Source: Bacteroidales bacterium | GTDB taxonomy: Bacteria; Bacteroidota; Bacteroidia; Bacteroidales; UBA932 | DNA length: 64,000 nucleotides | Assembly (NCBI GenBank): GCA_015060335.1 | Contig: SUYR01000006.1 | Coordinates: 1-64,000, forward strand | Direction of reading: 5' to 3' | Shown here: piece after piece, positions 16,829 to 27,782 of the stretch | Numbering within the stretch: position 1 is the stretch's first letter | How the letters are laid out: every line of letters starts with the position of its first letter | Translations under genes and position numbers: made by a program | The notes under the pieces: model-generated | What the model saw: the letters and a program-made list of their open reading frames with translations, nothing else | What the model was told of the DNA's origin: nothing | The model's database searches: none

Positions 16829-19597
16829 TTACTGCTTTACAACAATATTCACAATCTTACCCGGGACAACTATAACCTTCATGATATTGCCTCCCGCCAC
16901 GTATTTTGCTGTCTGGTCAAGGCCCCGCACATGAGCATCGACATCTTCACGTGACATATCTACTGGAAGATCGACAGTAAATCTTGTCTTACCATTGAAC
17001 GACACTGCATATGTGCATGTATTTTCAACTGTATATGATTCGATATACTCAGGGAAAGCTGCATATGTGATGCTCTCGGCGTGTCCCAGTGTTTCCCAAA
17101 GTTCTTCTGCAATATGAGGTGCAAATGGTGAGAGAAGTACAATCAGCGGCTCCAGTATCTCACGTTTGCTGCACTTGAGATCAGTGAGTTCATTCACAGC
17201 TATCATAAAGGCACTTACAGCCGTATTGAACGAGAACGCCTCGATGTCTGTACGAACCTTGCCGATAAGCTTGTGCAGAGCTTTGAGTTCTGCCGGAGAT
17301 GCTTTATCGTCTGTCACAATCATTCCATCGCGGTCATAGAACAATCTCCATACTTTTCTGAGGAAGCGGTTTACTCCGTCTATTCCCTTTGTATCCCAAG
17401 GCTTTGACTGCTCGAGAGGGCCAAGGAACATTTCATAAAGACGAAGAGTATCAGCTCCGTATGTATCACAGATCATATCCGGGTTAACGACATTGAACAT
17501 TGACTTGGACATCTTCTCTATAGCCCAGCCGCATATATATTCGCCATCCTCAAGTATGAATTCCGCATCTGCAAAATCAGGCATCCATGCCTTGAACGCC
17601 TCCAGATCGAGACGGTCATTACGGACAATGTTCACATCAACATGTATCTCCGTAGTCTCATACTGATCCTTAAGGCCTACGGACACAAACGTATTTGTAT
17701 TGATGATACGATATACAAAGTTTGAACGGCCCTGGATCATTCCCTGGTTGATAAGTTTCCTGAACGGTTCCTTCTCACATACATATCCGAGATCGAAGAG
17801 GAACTTATTCCAGAAACGAGAATAGATAAGGTGACCTGTAGCATGCTCTGTACCACCTATATACAGGTCAACATCTCTCCAATACTCGTCCGCTTCCGTG
17901 CTTACAAGAGCGTTATCGTTATGAGGATCCATATATCGGAGATAGTATGCACTGCTGCCTGCAAATCCAGGCATTGTGCTCATTTCGATAGGATATCCCT
18001 CATATGTCCAGTCCTTGGCACGTCCAAGAGGCGGTTCTCCCGTCTCTGTAGGCTTGTACGCATCGATTTCAGGGAGTTCCAACGGAAGCTTGTCCATTGA
18101 CATCGGAGTAGCGATTCCGTCCTTGAAATACATAGGGAACGGCTCTCCCCAATATCTCTGACGTGAGAAAATAGCATCACGAAGACGATAGTTAATCTTT
18201 CTGCGACCGATTCCGTTATTTTCTACATAATCGATTGCTGCAGGAATTGCCTCCTTGACTGTCAGGCCATTAAGGAAACCTGAATTACACATGATTCCTT
18301 CCTTTGCATCGAAGCTTGACTCGCTGACATCGCAGCCTTCGATAAGAGGTATTATAGGGAGATTGAAATGTCTTGCAAATGCATAGTCGCGGCTGTCGTG
18401 TGCCGGGACAGCCATAATGGCACCGGTACCATATCCTGCGAGCACATACTCGGAGATCCATACCGGAACTTTGTCACCTGTAAGCGGATTCACGGCATAT
18501 GAACCGGAGAATACACCTGTAACCTTTCTAGTCTCAGTCATCCTCTCACGCTCGGTCTTCTTCTTTGCCATTGCAAGATACTCTTCAACAGCAGCCTTCT
18601 GCTCATCTGTAGTAAGTTTCTCAACCCACTCGCTCTCCGGAGCCAGCACCATGAATGTGACACCGAAGACAGTATCAGCACGAGTGGTGAAGATCGTCAT
18701 ATCATACTCCTGCGAGCCGTCAGACACCTTGAAGACCATTTCCGCTCCCTGACTCTTTCCGATCCAGTTACGCTGCATATCCTTGAGAGAATCGGTCCAG
18801 TCAAGATCCTCGAGGTCTTCAAGAAGACGTCCTGCATATGCCGACACTCTCAGCTGCCACTGCGTCATCTTCTTCTGTTCCACCGGATGTCCGCCACGCA
18901 CAGAATATCCTTCCTTGACCTCATCGTTTGCGAGTACAGTTCCGAGTGCAGGACACCAGTTCACGGCAGTTTCTCCCTGATATGCAATACGATACTGCAT
19001 AAGGATATCTGATTTTTCCTTATCTGTGAAGGCATTCCACTGTTCTGAGGTAAACGGAGTGACATCTCCACATGCTGCATCCACTGCAGCGCTGCCACCC
19101 TCCGCAAAAGCCTTCTCAAGTTCCTCAACCGGACGGGCTTTCTGCTGCACATTATCATACCAGCAGCCGAACATCTGAAGGAACGCCCACTGTGTCCACT
19201 TGTAATATCCCGGATCGCAGGTCCTTACCTCACGCGACCAGTCATACGAGAATCCGATCCTGTCCATCTGTTCGCGATAACGGGCAATGTTATTCTCTGT
19301 GGTCACTGCCGGGTGCTGACCTGTCTGGATGGCATACTGCTCTGCTGGAAGTCCAAAAGCATCATACCCCATAGGATGAAGGACATTGAATCCGCAAAGT
19401 CTCTTGTATCTGCTGTAAATGTCACTTGCAATATATCCCAGAGGATGTCCTACATGAAGACCTGCTCCTGAAGGATATGGGAACATGTCAAGCACATAAT
19501 ACTTTGGCTTCGAGCTGTCTATTTCCGCCTTGAATGTCTGATTGGCAGCCCAATATGACTGCCATTTCTTTTCGATTTCCTTAAAATTGTAATCCAT
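16829..19597 (-). CDS. leuS: Leucyl-tRNA synthetase
   Basis: 922 residues, a class Ia aminoacyl-tRNA synthetase. The HIGH motif is HVGH at 48-51 within [16 protein letters not shown]. The CP1 editing domain follows, with its ...[12 protein letters not shown] and [16 protein letters not shown] motifs, and KMSKS is at about residue 697 ([11 protein letters not shown]). The C-terminal anticodon-binding and LeuRS-specific domains are complete. It lies within the minus operon between the degenerate M28 gene (11-nt gap) and yitT (12-nt gap), an unusual neighbourhood for a housekeeping synthetase. Confidence 0.97.
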   Translation of the reverse strand: MDYNFKEIEKKWQSYWAANQTFKAEIDSSKPKYYVLDMFPYPSGAGLHVGHPLGYIASDIYSRYKRLCGFNVLHPMGYDAFGLPAEQYAIQTGQHPAVTTENNIARYREQMDRIGFSYDWSREVRTCDPGYYKWTQWAFLQMFGCWYDNVQQKARPVEELEKAFAEGGSAAVDAACGDVTPFTSEQWNAFTDKEKSDILMQYRIAYQGETAVNWCPALGTVLANDEVKEGYSVRGGHPVEQKKMTQWQLRVSAYAGRLLEDLEDLDWTDSLKDMQRNWIGKSQGAEMVFKVSDGSQEYDMTIFTTRADTVFGVTFMVLAPESEWVEKLTTDEQKAAVEEYLAMAKKKTERERMTETRKVTGVFSGSYAVNPLTGDKVPVWISEYVLAGYGTGAIMAVPAHDSRDYAFARHFNLPIIPLIEGCDVSESSFDAKEGIMCNSGFLNGLTVKEAIPAAIDYVENNGIGRRKINYRLRDAIFSRQRYWGEPFPMYFKDGIATPMSMDKLPLELPEIDAYKPTETGEPPLGRAKDWTYEGYPIEMSTMPGFAGSSAYYLRYMDPHNDNALVSTEADEYWRDVDLYIGGTEHATGHLIYSRFWNKFLFDLGYVCEKEPFRKLINQGMIQGRSNFVYRIINTNTFVSVGLKDQYETTEIHVDVNIVRNDRLDLEAFKAWMPDFADAEFILEDGEYICGWAIEKMSKSMFNVVNPDMICDTYGADTLRLYEMFLGPLEQSKPWDTKGIDGVNRFLRKVWRLFYDRDGMIVTDDKASPAELKALHKLIGKVRTDIEAFSFNTAVSAFMIAVNELTDLKCSKREILEPLIVLLSPFAPHIAEELWETLGHAESITYAAFPEYIESYTVENTCTYAVSFNGKTRFTVDLPVDMSREDVDAHVRGLDQTAKYVAGGNIMKVIVVPGKIVNIVVKQ

Positions 19598-19608
19598 AGG
19601 TATATTTC

Positions 19609-20967
19609 TTATTTCTTTATTCCAAAACTAGGTTTTCCACCTTTCTTTTCAAGTCTGAACTCAATAGGTAGAGTAAGTGATGCCCTTACCTTGCTACCTC
19701 CGGATTTTCCCGGTTTCCACTTCGGAGATGCTTCCACGACCTTAAGGGCCTCGGCATCCAGTTCGTCATCAACACCCTTGACCACTTTAGCCTCTGTCAC
19801 CTTTCCATCCTTTTCAATAATGAACTGCACCATGACCGTACCCTGTATTCCGTTTCTGACTGCACTTTGAGGATATTTGAGATATTGATATACCCATTCC
19901 CTCAGGAAGTGACGGGGATCGGAACTTCCAAAGAACTGAGGTCTCTGGTCACAATCGAAATATGGAACTATCTTATCCCCGTGAGCTGTCTTTCCGTCAA
20001 TCTGAGCAGGTCTGAACAATGGTGCATCGTTTACATTTGCCAGAGCTACAGTGAAATTATATATATATTCCAGTTCCCTCTCCATGATTTCATAATCAAT
20101 GATGCCTTGCGTATCCCTGTCCGTATTATGCTGAGGATACTTGCCGGTAGTAAATAGCACCGACGGTATTTCATGAGAGTAGAAAGCCCTGTGGTCTGAA
20201 GGATAAGGTTCCTCTGCAGTCAGTTCCGGAAGAATAGGCTGAAGTTCTCCCGTCTGAGTCCTGACCAAAGCATTAAGGTCTGCATTTGACGATGTATATG
20301 CATAGAATCCGTTGTATCCGGTGCCGAGCATATCAAGATTGATCATAGCATCGACAGAAACGACATCCTTAAACGACCTGTTCAGGAAATACCATGCACC
20401 AGCATAAGTATGCGCAGAAGCCCCGAAAGCTACAAAAATAACAGACCTTCGGAACAGTATTGAGTTTGTCTTTACTTTCTTTGCAAGTTCAAGCAGCATC
20501 GCGAGTCCGGATGCATTGCCATTTGCACCGTAGAATATACGTTCTACCGGAGTACCGTCCACAGTCATCGTCATCGTGCCTATGTTGTCGAGGCGCGCAC
20601 CGACAACTATATATCTGTTCTTAAGAGACTTGTCATAACCCTGCACGCATCCTATTACATTACGGGACGTAAGCGTATCTCCTGCCTCAGACTTGAGACC
20701 GAAAAGATCGCCACCCGCAGGTGAAAGCAGTTCCACGCCATATTCCTTGAACTTTTCTTCAACATATTCCGCCGCAGATTTTTCACCTTCCGAGCCAGCC
20801 TTACGTCCCTCAAGGACAGCTGCGGACAATTCTCCAACATGAGATTTCAATGCAGCTACAGTCTCACTGTCATACAAGTCCTCATATGTGCTCACATCCC
20901 TGAACTGTCCATACACAGACATCACGGGGAAGAGCAATAAAGATATTATGAATACAAAATTCCTCAT
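19609..20967 (-). CDS. Degenerate M28 peptidase-like protein with TonB C-terminal domain
   Basis: 452 residues. A signal peptide ends near residue 20 (SVYG|Q). The M28 fold spans about 40-315 and a TonB C-terminal domain spans about 350-440 ([20 protein letters not shown], then [10 protein letters not shown]). Metal-site positions are largely lost: the GAHxD His is Arg125 (GARLDN), the GADD pair is Asn149-Gly150 (GANGNASG) and the catalytic Glu-Glu is Ser184-Ala185 (FGASAH). Asp212 and the late His (PSDHRAF) remain. I infer a periplasmic, probably non-catalytic binding or scaffold protein. It is the second gene of the operon, 6 nt after the SPOR lipoprotein gene. Confidence 0.85.
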   Translation of the reverse strand: MRNFVFIISLLLFPVMSVYGQFRDVSTYEDLYDSETVAALKSHVGELSAAVLEGRKAGSEGEKSAAEYVEEKFKEYGVELLSPAGGDLFGLKSEAGDTLTSRNVIGCVQGYDKSLKNRYIVVGARLDNIGTMTMTVDGTPVERIFYGANGNASGLAMLLELAKKVKTNSILFRRSVIFVAFGASAHTYAGAWYFLNRSFKDVVSVDAMINLDMLGTGYNGFYAYTSSNADLNALVRTQTGELQPILPELTAEEPYPSDHRAFYSHEIPSVLFTTGKYPQHNTDRDTQGIIDYEIMERELEYIYNFTVALANVNDAPLFRPAQIDGKTAHGDKIVPYFDCDQRPQFFGSSDPRHFLREWVYQYLKYPQSAVRNGIQGTVMVQFIIEKDGKVTEAKVVKGVDDELDAEALKVVEASPKWKPGKSGGSKVRASLTLPIEFRLEKKGGKPSFGIKK

Positions 20968-20973
20968 TTCCGA

Positions 20974-21489
20974 TTACTCATTGAGCAAAATCCAGACATC
21001 AGACGGACAAAACGACTCCTTCCGTACTGACATAAGAGCCTCTTTTGCCCTCACAATATTGTTGCTTGGGCAAAGCCCTACTGCAATAATGCCATTGTTG
21101 AAACTGATCAATGCCGGTGCATATCCGCTATCAGCCGCCTTACACAGAAGAGTTTCTGCGTTTGCCCTCCTCTTGAAAGAGCCGACAATGACATAATAAC
21201 GAGACTCCAACTTTGTTGTAAAAAGGCCGCCAAGTTTGGCAGGATTAAGAATGGTTCCGCCGCATTGCTTGATGGAATCCAAAGCTGCAATGGAGTCCTG
21301 CACCATCTGTTGCTGAAGTCTTATGGAGTCCAGCCTGGCCTGAAGCACCACCTGCTCCGCACGCAGCATCTCCAGTTTCATATTCTCTATATCCTCGCTG
21401 GTCGGACGCCCCGCAAGAGTACGGAAAAAGTCACAGCCTGTCACAATAAAAAGTGACGCAAACATCAGCAATACAAATAACCGCTTCAT
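20974..21489 (-). CDS. SPOR-domain lipoprotein
   Basis: 171 residues from MKRLFVLLMF. The open frame extends much further upstream, but that part overlaps the promoter and the divergent capA gene. The lipobox is VTGC (Cys19). A helical, probably coiled-coil segment (about 30-75, MKLEMLRAEQVVLQARLDS) precedes a SPOR-like domain (about 95-170) containing YYVIVGSFKRRANAETL. SPOR domains bind denuded septal peptidoglycan, so an envelope or division role is likely. It is the first gene of the five-gene operon ending in the yitT pair. Confidence 0.85.
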   Translation of the reverse strand: MKRLFVLLMFASLFIVTGCDFFRTLAGRPTSEDIENMKLEMLRAEQVVLQARLDSIRLQQQMVQDSIAALDSIKQCGGTILNPAKLGGLFTTKLESRYYVIVGSFKRRANAETLLCKAADSGYAPALISFNNGIIAVGLCPSNNIVRAKEALMSVRKESFCPSDVWILLNE

Positions 21490-21537
21490 AGTATACCTTT
21501 TATGCCGGTTCAACAAAATGACAAAAGCATATTCGTG

Positions 21538-21545
21538 CAAATTTA
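21538..21545 (-). promoter_or_regulatory. -7 element of SPOR/leuS/yitT operon
   Basis: The complement reads TAAATTTG, about 48 nt upstream of the ATG at 21489. It is divergent from, and 22 nt away from, the capA -7 element. Confidence 0.6.
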
Positions 21546-21567
21546 AGGAATTAATAATAATTCTTGA

Positions 21568-21575
21568 TATATTTG
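21568..21575 (+). promoter_or_regulatory. -7 element of capA
   Basis: TATATTTG is a TAnnTTTG match ending 11 nt before the ATG at 21587. That leaves only a very short 5' untranslated region and rules out the longer upstream reading frame start. Confidence 0.6.
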
Positions 21576-21586
21576 TGTCATTATTT

Positions 21587-22708
21587 ATGCATGTAAGGAC
21601 TCTCATAATCGCACTGTCTGTCTCTTTTAGCTTATTATTGGAGACGAAGGTGGTCAATGCACAGTTCCTGTACACACCGGTAAAGGCAAGACCACTGTAT
21701 TCATGTGATACACTGAACATCTGCGTAATGGGAGACATGATGATGCACAGTGCCCAGATAGCAGATGCGTCCAGACATGGGTTCGCCACCTGGCTCACAC
21801 ATCTGAAAGACAGAATAGAATCTGCCGATGTGGCCATAGCCAATATGGAATTCACCCATGCAGGAGAGCCCTATACCGGTTATCCGGCATTCTCCGCACC
21901 GGACGGTTTCAGTGAATATCTGGCAGACTGCGGTTTCGACATTTTCCTGTGTGCCAATAATCACATCTTCGACAAAGGCAGCAAAGGAGCACAGCGCACT
22001 TTGGACATATACAGGAAATTACATGACATATACGGCATCAGATATTGCGGACTTGCTGCGGACGAATTCGACCAGAGCAGAAACAACCCTCTGTTCATCA
22101 CGTCAAAAGGAATCCGAGTGGCAATCATCAATTTCACATACGGGACTAATGCTGGAGCTGACATGCATTGGCCGAAGGTCAATTACATGAACAACCGCCC
22201 GAAGATCATGCAGGCACTCTCAAGTGCAGAAAAGGCTGATCTCACAATAGTATTGCCGCATTGGGGAGAAGAATACAGTCTGAGCCATTCGGAGAATCAG
22301 AGGGAAACTGCGCTGTGGTTGATAGAAAACGGAGCCGACATGATACTCGGCGCTCATCCGCATGTTGTCCAGGACTATGAGACAATAGATGGCGTACAGG
22401 TTGCATACTCTTTAGGAAATGCCATTTCCAATATGAGTGCAGAAAACACGCAGATAGAACTTATGGCTGAAATACGGATAGTGAGGAAGCCTAACGGTGA
22501 CATAGAAGTTCCACCAATCGGGTTCACCTGGCTATGGTGTTCAAGACCAGGAGGTTTCTGCGATTCATATACAGTATTGCCGATTGAGGAATTCATCGGC
22601 AGAAAAGACGATTGGAAGGGCGCATGGGAATATGAAAAGATGATAAATGCCTACAACCGCGTACGCAAAGCCACTGGAATACCGGCAGGTCAGACCAACA
22701 GAAATTAA
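21587..22708 (+). CDS. CapA-family exported metallophosphatase-like protein
   Basis: 373 residues from MHVRTLIIAL; the longer frame from 21518 begins before the promoter. A signal peptide is cleaved near Ala25 (VNA|Q). The CapA domain shows the family motifs: MGDMMMHS, ANMEFTHAG, CANNHIFDKG, VLPHWGEEYS and GAHPHVVQDYE, the last two holding metal-binding His residues. CapA proteins are linked to poly-gamma-glutamate and surface polymer handling, but no pgs or cap genes are adjacent, so the substrate is open. It is followed 18 nt later by phoH. Confidence 0.88.
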   Translation: MHVRTLIIALSVSFSLLLETKVVNAQFLYTPVKARPLYSCDTLNICVMGDMMMHSAQIADASRHGFATWLTHLKDRIESADVAIANMEFTHAGEPYTGYPAFSAPDGFSEYLADCGFDIFLCANNHIFDKGSKGAQRTLDIYRKLHDIYGIRYCGLAADEFDQSRNNPLFITSKGIRVAIINFTYGTNAGADMHWPKVNYMNNRPKIMQALSSAEKADLTIVLPHWGEEYSLSHSENQRETALWLIENGADMILGAHPHVVQDYETIDGVQVAYSLGNAISNMSAENTQIELMAEIRIVRKPNGDIEVPPIGFTWLWCSRPGGFCDSYTVLPIEEFIGRKDDWKGAWEYEKMINAYNRVRKATGIPAGQTNRN

Positions 22709-22726
22709 TTATATAACATTCAGAAT

Positions 22727-23674
22727 ATGTCAGAAAAGCAAACAATCAGACTTGAAGCTATCGACCCGATTGAAATCTATGGAGCGGCAAACCGCAATCT
22801 TGAAGCCTTATGCAGCTATTTTCCAAATCTCAAGGTAGCAGCAAGAGGCGATGAAATACATCTGGACGGATGTCCGGAAGACATCGAATCATTCAAGAAG
22901 AAGCTGACCATGCTTATTGAAAGAAGAAAGCACAAGACTGTTGTGACACCATATGACGTCGAGGACATCTTTGACGGAGAATCATCTCATGACAGATACA
23001 GACTCAGCGGAGATGCAGTCATCGTGCATGGCAACGACGGCAAGCCAATCAAGGCCCGTAACAGGACTCAGGAAGAGATGGTGAAGGCATATTTTGAAAA
23101 CGACCTGCTCTTTGCTGTCGGTCCTGCCGGAACAGGTAAGACCTACATTGCCATTGCATTGGCAGTCAGGGCATTGAAAAACAGGGAAATCAAACGCATA
23201 ATATTGACGCGTCCTGCCGTCGAAGCTGGAGAAAGGCTCGGATTCCTTCCCGGAGACCTCAAAGACAAGCTTGACCCGTATCTCCAGCCGCTTTACGATG
23301 CTTTGGGAGATATGATACCGGCAAAAAGGCTGCAGGAATTCATGGCGGAAGGAACTATCCAGATCGCACCTCTGGCGTATATGAGAGGTAGGACTCTTGA
23401 CAGAGCTTGCGTAATCCTGGATGAAGCACAGAATACGAATCTCGGCCAACTAAAGATGTTCCTGACACGTATGGGATGTGATGCCAAATTCATCGTGACG
23501 GGAGATGCCAGCCAGATAGACCTTCCAAACAGAAAGGACTCAGGACTTCTCAAGGGCATAGAACTGACTAAAAACATCAAAGGGATAAAGACAATAACTT
23601 TCAGGAATGAAGATATCGTCCGACATCCGCTTGTTGCCAAGATCGTGAAGGCGTTTGATTCTAATATCGAATAA
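22727..23674 (+). CDS. phoH: PhoH-family ATPase
   Basis: 315 residues. An N-terminal KH-like region (about 20-70) precedes a P-loop ATPase domain: Walker A GPAGTGKT near residue 133, RPAVEAGERLGFLPGDL, Walker B VILDEAQN and sensor TGDASQIDLP. The PhoH (PhoL/YbeZ) family is linked to rRNA maturation and late 70S quality control through YbeY. It lies 18 nt after capA and is closed by the complex palindrome at 23688. Confidence 0.93.
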   Translation: MSEKQTIRLEAIDPIEIYGAANRNLEALCSYFPNLKVAARGDEIHLDGCPEDIESFKKKLTMLIERRKHKTVVTPYDVEDIFDGESSHDRYRLSGDAVIVHGNDGKPIKARNRTQEEMVKAYFENDLLFAVGPAGTGKTYIAIALAVRALKNREIKRIILTRPAVEAGERLGFLPGDLKDKLDPYLQPLYDALGDMIPAKRLQEFMAEGTIQIAPLAYMRGRTLDRACVILDEAQNTNLGQLKMFLTRMGCDAKFIVTGDASQIDLPNRKDSGLLKGIELTKNIKGIKTITFRNEDIVRHPLVAKIVKAFDSNIE

Positions 23675-23687
23675 CTATAAATAGACA

Positions 23688-23797
23688 AAAAAAGCGAAGT
23701 GACAGACTGTCACCGGCGGTCCTCCCCACTCTCGTGGGTCCCCTCCCTTTTCGGGAGCCAATGCCGCCTTGTGACAGTCTGTCACTTCGCTTTTATA
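23688..23797. repeat. Cloverleaf-like palindromic element, possible terminator or REP/MITE
   Basis: The outer arms 23689-23712 and 23771-23794 are perfect 24-nt complements. Each arm also contains its own palindrome, GTGACAG-A-CTGTCAC on the left and GTGACAG-T-CTGTCAC on the right. Inside are a GGCGG/CCGCC stem and two small hairpins (CCCAC-tctc-GTGGG and CTCCC-ttttc-GGGAG), giving a cloverleaf or multi-way junction. A and T tracts flank it, so it can terminate phoH on plus and the TPR gene on minus. It is far larger than the simple terminators elsewhere in the window. Confidence 0.8.
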
Positions 23798-23810
23798 TTG
23801 ATTCAGAGGA

Positions 23811-25160
23811 TTAGAGAGGTTTTCCTGTCTTTACGACCTCGTCGTACTTCTTGTAACCTGCCTCCCACTCCGGACCATCGCTTGAGAAACGATAGTAGAT
23901 ATTCTTGAGATATTCGGCGATGTTCACCTTGAGAGAATCATCCTTAGACACGTTGTAAGCCTTTTCAAATGGATCGAGAGCGTTCTTGAGAGCCTCTGTG
24001 AACTGTTTGTTGAGCTTCACCCATTTTGCATCATCAAGTTCAGCTGCAGCTGCCTCCTGAAGTTCGATGGCGATGTTGTAATACATGATACCCTTTCCGA
24101 TATAACCGAACTCGTACTCCGGATTGATTCCTGAACATGCATCATATGCCTCCACAGCCTTTGCAGTGTACTTCTCTGCATTTTCAGGATCTGCCTTTCT
24201 AAGCTCTACATACACATTTCCTTCCACATAGTAGAGAGATGCATTATCAGGCTCATTCTTCTTTGCAAGTCCGATCAGTTCGAAGAGACGGTTAGGATCC
24301 TCATTGTTTGTCAGATAGTAGTTGATCAGACCGATAAGGATGCTCTGGCTCTGAGGGAACTTTGTAAATCCAGACTCGAGAATATCTCTTGCAGCAGTCT
24401 TCTGATCAAGATTTGTATATACATCAGCAAGCTTTGCGAAAACCTCACCACCTTCATAATAATACTCGGCAGCAATACATGACTCGAAATACTTCTTTGC
24501 ATTTTCGTAATCCTTAAGCATCCATGCTGTGAAACCGGCATTATAAAGAGCTGTAGTATCAACCTTCGCAAGTGGTTCAGCAGCAGCTGCTGCTGCAGCC
24601 TTACCGAAATACTCGCTCGCACCTGCGATATCATCAAGCATATACTTGTTCATACCATCCTCATAGTACTTCTTTGAGATGTTCTCAAGACCTGCTGTAA
24701 TATCCTTCAGCTTCGATTTCTTGAGATCGACTTCATATGCCTTCTGGAAAGCTGCCTGCGCACCTGCGAGAGGATCCTCGACAACAGGCTTGGTCACATA
24801 GATCATGATAAGCTGACCTGCCTGATTATAATAGAAGACCTTGTCAGCATATATTTCCTTTACACATGGCTCTCCGCCAAGAACAGAATTCTCTGTAGAA
24901 ACAGGCTTGTCATTGTTCATTACAAGCTGGAGTTCCTGACGTGAAGCGCCCACCCATGCCGGACCGGCAGGAGCATTGTATGCATCCATATAAGCTGTTG
25001 CAAGCTTCATCCATGTTGCCACCTTAGTTGCCTTCTTTGCGTCCTTTGAAGCAGCTATTGCATTGTCCAAAGACTTTTTAGCAGCTTCCGGAGTCTTAAC
25101 CTGCGCATCAGCCACCTGCACTGCAAGGAGAACTGCCAATGCCATCAAAATTCTTTTCAT
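23811..25160 (-). CDS. Exported tetratricopeptide-repeat protein
   Basis: 449 residues. The signal peptide is cleaved near Ala19 (VADA|Q). Several helix pairs of TPR character follow, for example AALYNAGFTAWMLKDYENAKKYFE-like and EVFAKLADVYTNLDQKTAARDILE-like units between about 130 and 420, plus an Ala-rich stretch (GKAAAAAAAEPLAK). It is predicted periplasmic and probably a protein-interaction scaffold. It lies 28 nt downstream of gyrA and is likely cotranscribed; the functional link to gyrase is unclear. Similar Bacteroidales proteins are annotated only as TPR proteins. Confidence 0.85.
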   Translation of the reverse strand: MKRILMALAVLLAVQVADAQVKTPEAAKKSLDNAIAASKDAKKATKVATWMKLATAYMDAYNAPAGPAWVGASRQELQLVMNNDKPVSTENSVLGGEPCVKEIYADKVFYYNQAGQLIMIYVTKPVVEDPLAGAQAAFQKAYEVDLKKSKLKDITAGLENISKKYYEDGMNKYMLDDIAGASEYFGKAAAAAAAEPLAKVDTTALYNAGFTAWMLKDYENAKKYFESCIAAEYYYEGGEVFAKLADVYTNLDQKTAARDILESGFTKFPQSQSILIGLINYYLTNNEDPNRLFELIGLAKKNEPDNASLYYVEGNVYVELRKADPENAEKYTAKAVEAYDACSGINPEYEFGYIGKGIMYYNIAIELQEAAAAELDDAKWVKLNKQFTEALKNALDPFEKAYNVSKDDSLKVNIAEYLKNIYYRFSSDGPEWEAGYKKYDEVVKTGKPL

Positions 25161-25188
25161 AATTGATAAGGTATTAAGTGATTTGTAT

Positions 25189-27729
25189 TTATTCTTCGTT
25201 AGGAATTACATTCTCGGCTGGAGCCTGTTCAACAGGAGTCTCTACATTTTCATCTTCACTCTTGTTGACCGCAGAAACAGCAGCAATAGAGTCTCCTTCC
25301 TTGATGTTGATAAGTCTTACACCCTGGGTTGCACGACCGGCGATCCTGATATCTGACACAGCCATTCTGATGGTAAGACCTGAACGGTTGATGATCATGA
25401 GATCGTTCTCATCGGTCACATTCTTCATAGCCACCAGAGCGCCAGTCTTCTCTGTGATATTCAAGGTCTTGACACCCTTTCCTCCTCTATTTGTCTTGCG
25501 GTATTCATCGAAATCAGAACGTTTTCCATAGCCATGCTCACTTACAACGAGAATAGAATGAGCCGAAGCATCTTCTGCATTAGGATCATAGGTAATCATA
25601 CCTACCACTTCGTCATCATCCTCAATATTTATGCCACGTACTCCTGAAGCCGTTCTTCCAAGAGCTCTTGCATCATTTTCGTCAAAGCGACAGCAGCGGC
25701 CGTTACGTCCGGCAAGCAGAATCTCGCTGTTACCGTTGGTCAGCACCGCATCCAGGAGTTCGTCTCCATCACGGACCGTAATTGCGATGACACCGTTGGT
25801 ACGAGGCCTTGAGTAAGCCTCAAGAGAAGTCTTCTTGATGATTCCTCTCTTGGTTCCGAGTACAATGTAATTGTTGTTCACATATTCCTCGTCCTTAAGA
25901 TTCTTCACATTGAGATATGTCTTGATCTTGTCATCCGGCTCGATGTTGATGACATTCTGGATTGCACGTCCCTTAGATGCACGGGAGCCCTCCGGAATCT
26001 CATAGACTTTCAGCCAGTAGCAACGGCCGTTCTGAGTGAACAGGAGCATTGTACTGTGCATGTTCGCAACATAAATATGTTCTATGAAGTCCTCGTCACG
26101 TGTAGCACTTCCCTTCATACCGACACCGCCTCTATTCTGAGTCTTGTACTCAGTCAGAGATGTCCTCTTGATATAACCAAGGTGTGAAATTGTAATCACA
26201 ACATCTTCGTCTGCATAAAAATCCTCAGGATTGAATTCCTCGGCAGAAAGCGCAATCTCAGTCCTTCTCTCATCACCATACTTCTCCTTCATCTCCATTG
26301 TCTCATCCTTGATGATACCGAGCTGCATGCTCTCATTTGCAAGGACATCTTCACAATAACGGATGAACTTCATGAGCTCGTCATACTCGTTCTGCAGCTT
26401 TTCTCTTTCGAGTCCGGTCAACTGACGGAGCCTCATCTCCACAATAGCCGTAGCCTGTGCCTCAGAAAACGCGAATGTCTGGATGAGTTCGTTCTTTGCA
26501 TCCTCCACAGACTTGGATGCACGGATTATCCTTATGATTTCATCGATAACATCAAGAGCCTTGAGCAGACCTTCGAGAATATGGGCTCTCTTCTGAGCCT
26601 TCTCAAGATCGAACTTAGTCCTCCTGAGGATGACCTCATGACGATGCTTCACGAAATACTTGATCAGGTCTTTAAGATTCAGCGTACGAGGACGTCCGTT
26701 CACCAGAGCCACATTGTTGACTGAGAAGCTCGACTGGAGCGGGGTATATTTGAACAATGTGTTCAGCACCACATTTGAATTGGCATCCTTCTTCAACTTT
26801 ATGACGATACGTACACCTTTCATGGTGGTCTCGTCGTTTATATAGGAAATACCTTCAATCTTCTTGCTTTCCACAAGTTCAGCGATCTTCTCGATCATCT
26901 CACGCTTGTTGACCATGTAAGGGATCTCGGTCACAACGATGGTCTCACGTCCGGAATCACTCACCTCTATATCAGTCTTGGAACGGATCACAATGCGTCC
27001 CCGACCTGTCTCGAAAGCATCCTTGATGCCCTGTCTGCCCTGGATGATACCTCCTGTCGGGAAATCCGGACCTTTTACAAAATGCATCAGTTCCTCGACA
27101 GTGATCTCAGGATTGTCTATGTATGCACAGATGGCATCACAACACTCGCTGAGATTGTGAGGAGCCATATTTGTAGCCATACCTACTGCGATACCCGAAG
27201 ATCCGTTCAGAAGAAGAAGCGGAACCTTGGTAGGGAGCACTGTAGGCTCCTGCAGAGAGTCGTCAAAGTTGTTCTGGAAATCAACTGTATCCTTGTCAAG
27301 GTCTGCAAGGACCTCGTCTGAGAGCTTTGAAAGCTTCGCCTCGGTATAACGCATGGCAGCCACAGGGTCGCCGTCCATAGATCCGAAGTTACCTTGTCCG
27401 AAGACGAGCGGATATCTGAGGCTCCAATCCTGCGCCATACGCGCCATGGCGTCATAAACGCTGGAGTCACCGTGCGGATGATACTTACCGAGCACCTCAC
27501 CGACGATACGGGCAGACTTCTTGGTCTGGCTTGTATGTCTCAATCCAAGTCCGTCCATTCCGAAAAGCACTCTCCTGTGAACAGGCTTGAAACCATCCCT
27601 CACATCTGGAAGAGCACGAGAGACTATCACAGACATCGAGTAGTCGATATAAGCACTCCTCATCTGCTGGTCAATGTTCACCTGCTCAATCCTTCCGGTC
27701 TTAACTTCATTTTCAATATTCTCACTCAT
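25189..27729 (-). CDS. gyrA: DNA gyrase subunit A
   Basis: 846 residues. The N-terminal winged-helix and tower domain carries the catalytic Tyr in [11 protein letters not shown] (near residue 128). The quinolone-determining segment [18 protein letters not shown] keeps Ser and Asp at the usual resistance positions, so no classical quinolone mutation is visible. The C-terminal half holds beta-pinwheel repeats including the GyrA box-type [10 protein letters not shown]. The acidic tail ([15 protein letters not shown]) is common. It is the first gene of an operon with the TPR protein and has its own promoter. Confidence 0.97.
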   Translation of the reverse strand: MSENIENEVKTGRIEQVNIDQQMRSAYIDYSMSVIVSRALPDVRDGFKPVHRRVLFGMDGLGLRHTSQTKKSARIVGEVLGKYHPHGDSSVYDAMARMAQDWSLRYPLVFGQGNFGSMDGDPVAAMRYTEAKLSKLSDEVLADLDKDTVDFQNNFDDSLQEPTVLPTKVPLLLLNGSSGIAVGMATNMAPHNLSECCDAICAYIDNPEITVEELMHFVKGPDFPTGGIIQGRQGIKDAFETGRGRIVIRSKTDIEVSDSGRETIVVTEIPYMVNKREMIEKIAELVESKKIEGISYINDETTMKGVRIVIKLKKDANSNVVLNTLFKYTPLQSSFSVNNVALVNGRPRTLNLKDLIKYFVKHRHEVILRRTKFDLEKAQKRAHILEGLLKALDVIDEIIRIIRASKSVEDAKNELIQTFAFSEAQATAIVEMRLRQLTGLEREKLQNEYDELMKFIRYCEDVLANESMQLGIIKDETMEMKEKYGDERRTEIALSAEEFNPEDFYADEDVVITISHLGYIKRTSLTEYKTQNRGGVGMKGSATRDEDFIEHIYVANMHSTMLLFTQNGRCYWLKVYEIPEGSRASKGRAIQNVINIEPDDKIKTYLNVKNLKDEEYVNNNYIVLGTKRGIIKKTSLEAYSRPRTNGVIAITVRDGDELLDAVLTNGNSEILLAGRNGRCCRFDENDARALGRTASGVRGINIEDDDEVVGMITYDPNAEDASAHSILVVSEHGYGKRSDFDEYRKTNRGGKGVKTLNITEKTGALVAMKNVTDENDLMIINRSGLTIRMAVSDIRIAGRATQGVRLINIKEGDSIAAVSAVNKSEDENVETPVEQAPAENVIPNEE

Positions 27730-27750
27730 ATCTCTTTCTTATATTACATC

Positions 27751-27782
27751 TTGGCAAAGTTACGAAAATTTTAGTAATTTTG
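27751..27782 (+). promoter_or_regulatory. Promoter of clp ATPase gene
   Basis: TTG at 27751-27753 and TAATTTTG at 27775-27782 are 21 nt apart. The -7 element ends 23 nt before the ATG at 27806. It overlaps the gyrA promoter on the other strand. Confidence 0.65.
27755..27762 (-). promoter_or_regulatory. -7 element of gyrA
   Basis: The complement reads TAACTTTG, 25 nt before the gyrA ATG. It lies inside the spacer of the divergent clp promoter, so the two promoters cannot be occupied at once. Confidence 0.65.

Noticed and set aside
20974..21855. 293-residue version of the SPOR lipoprotein
   Set aside because: The extension overlaps the promoter region and the start of the divergent capA gene and lacks a signal; MKRLFVLLMF gives a proper lipoprotein signal.
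25189..27729. Quinolone-resistance mutations in gyrA
   Set aside because: [10 protein letters not shown] keeps Ser and Asp at the classical positions.
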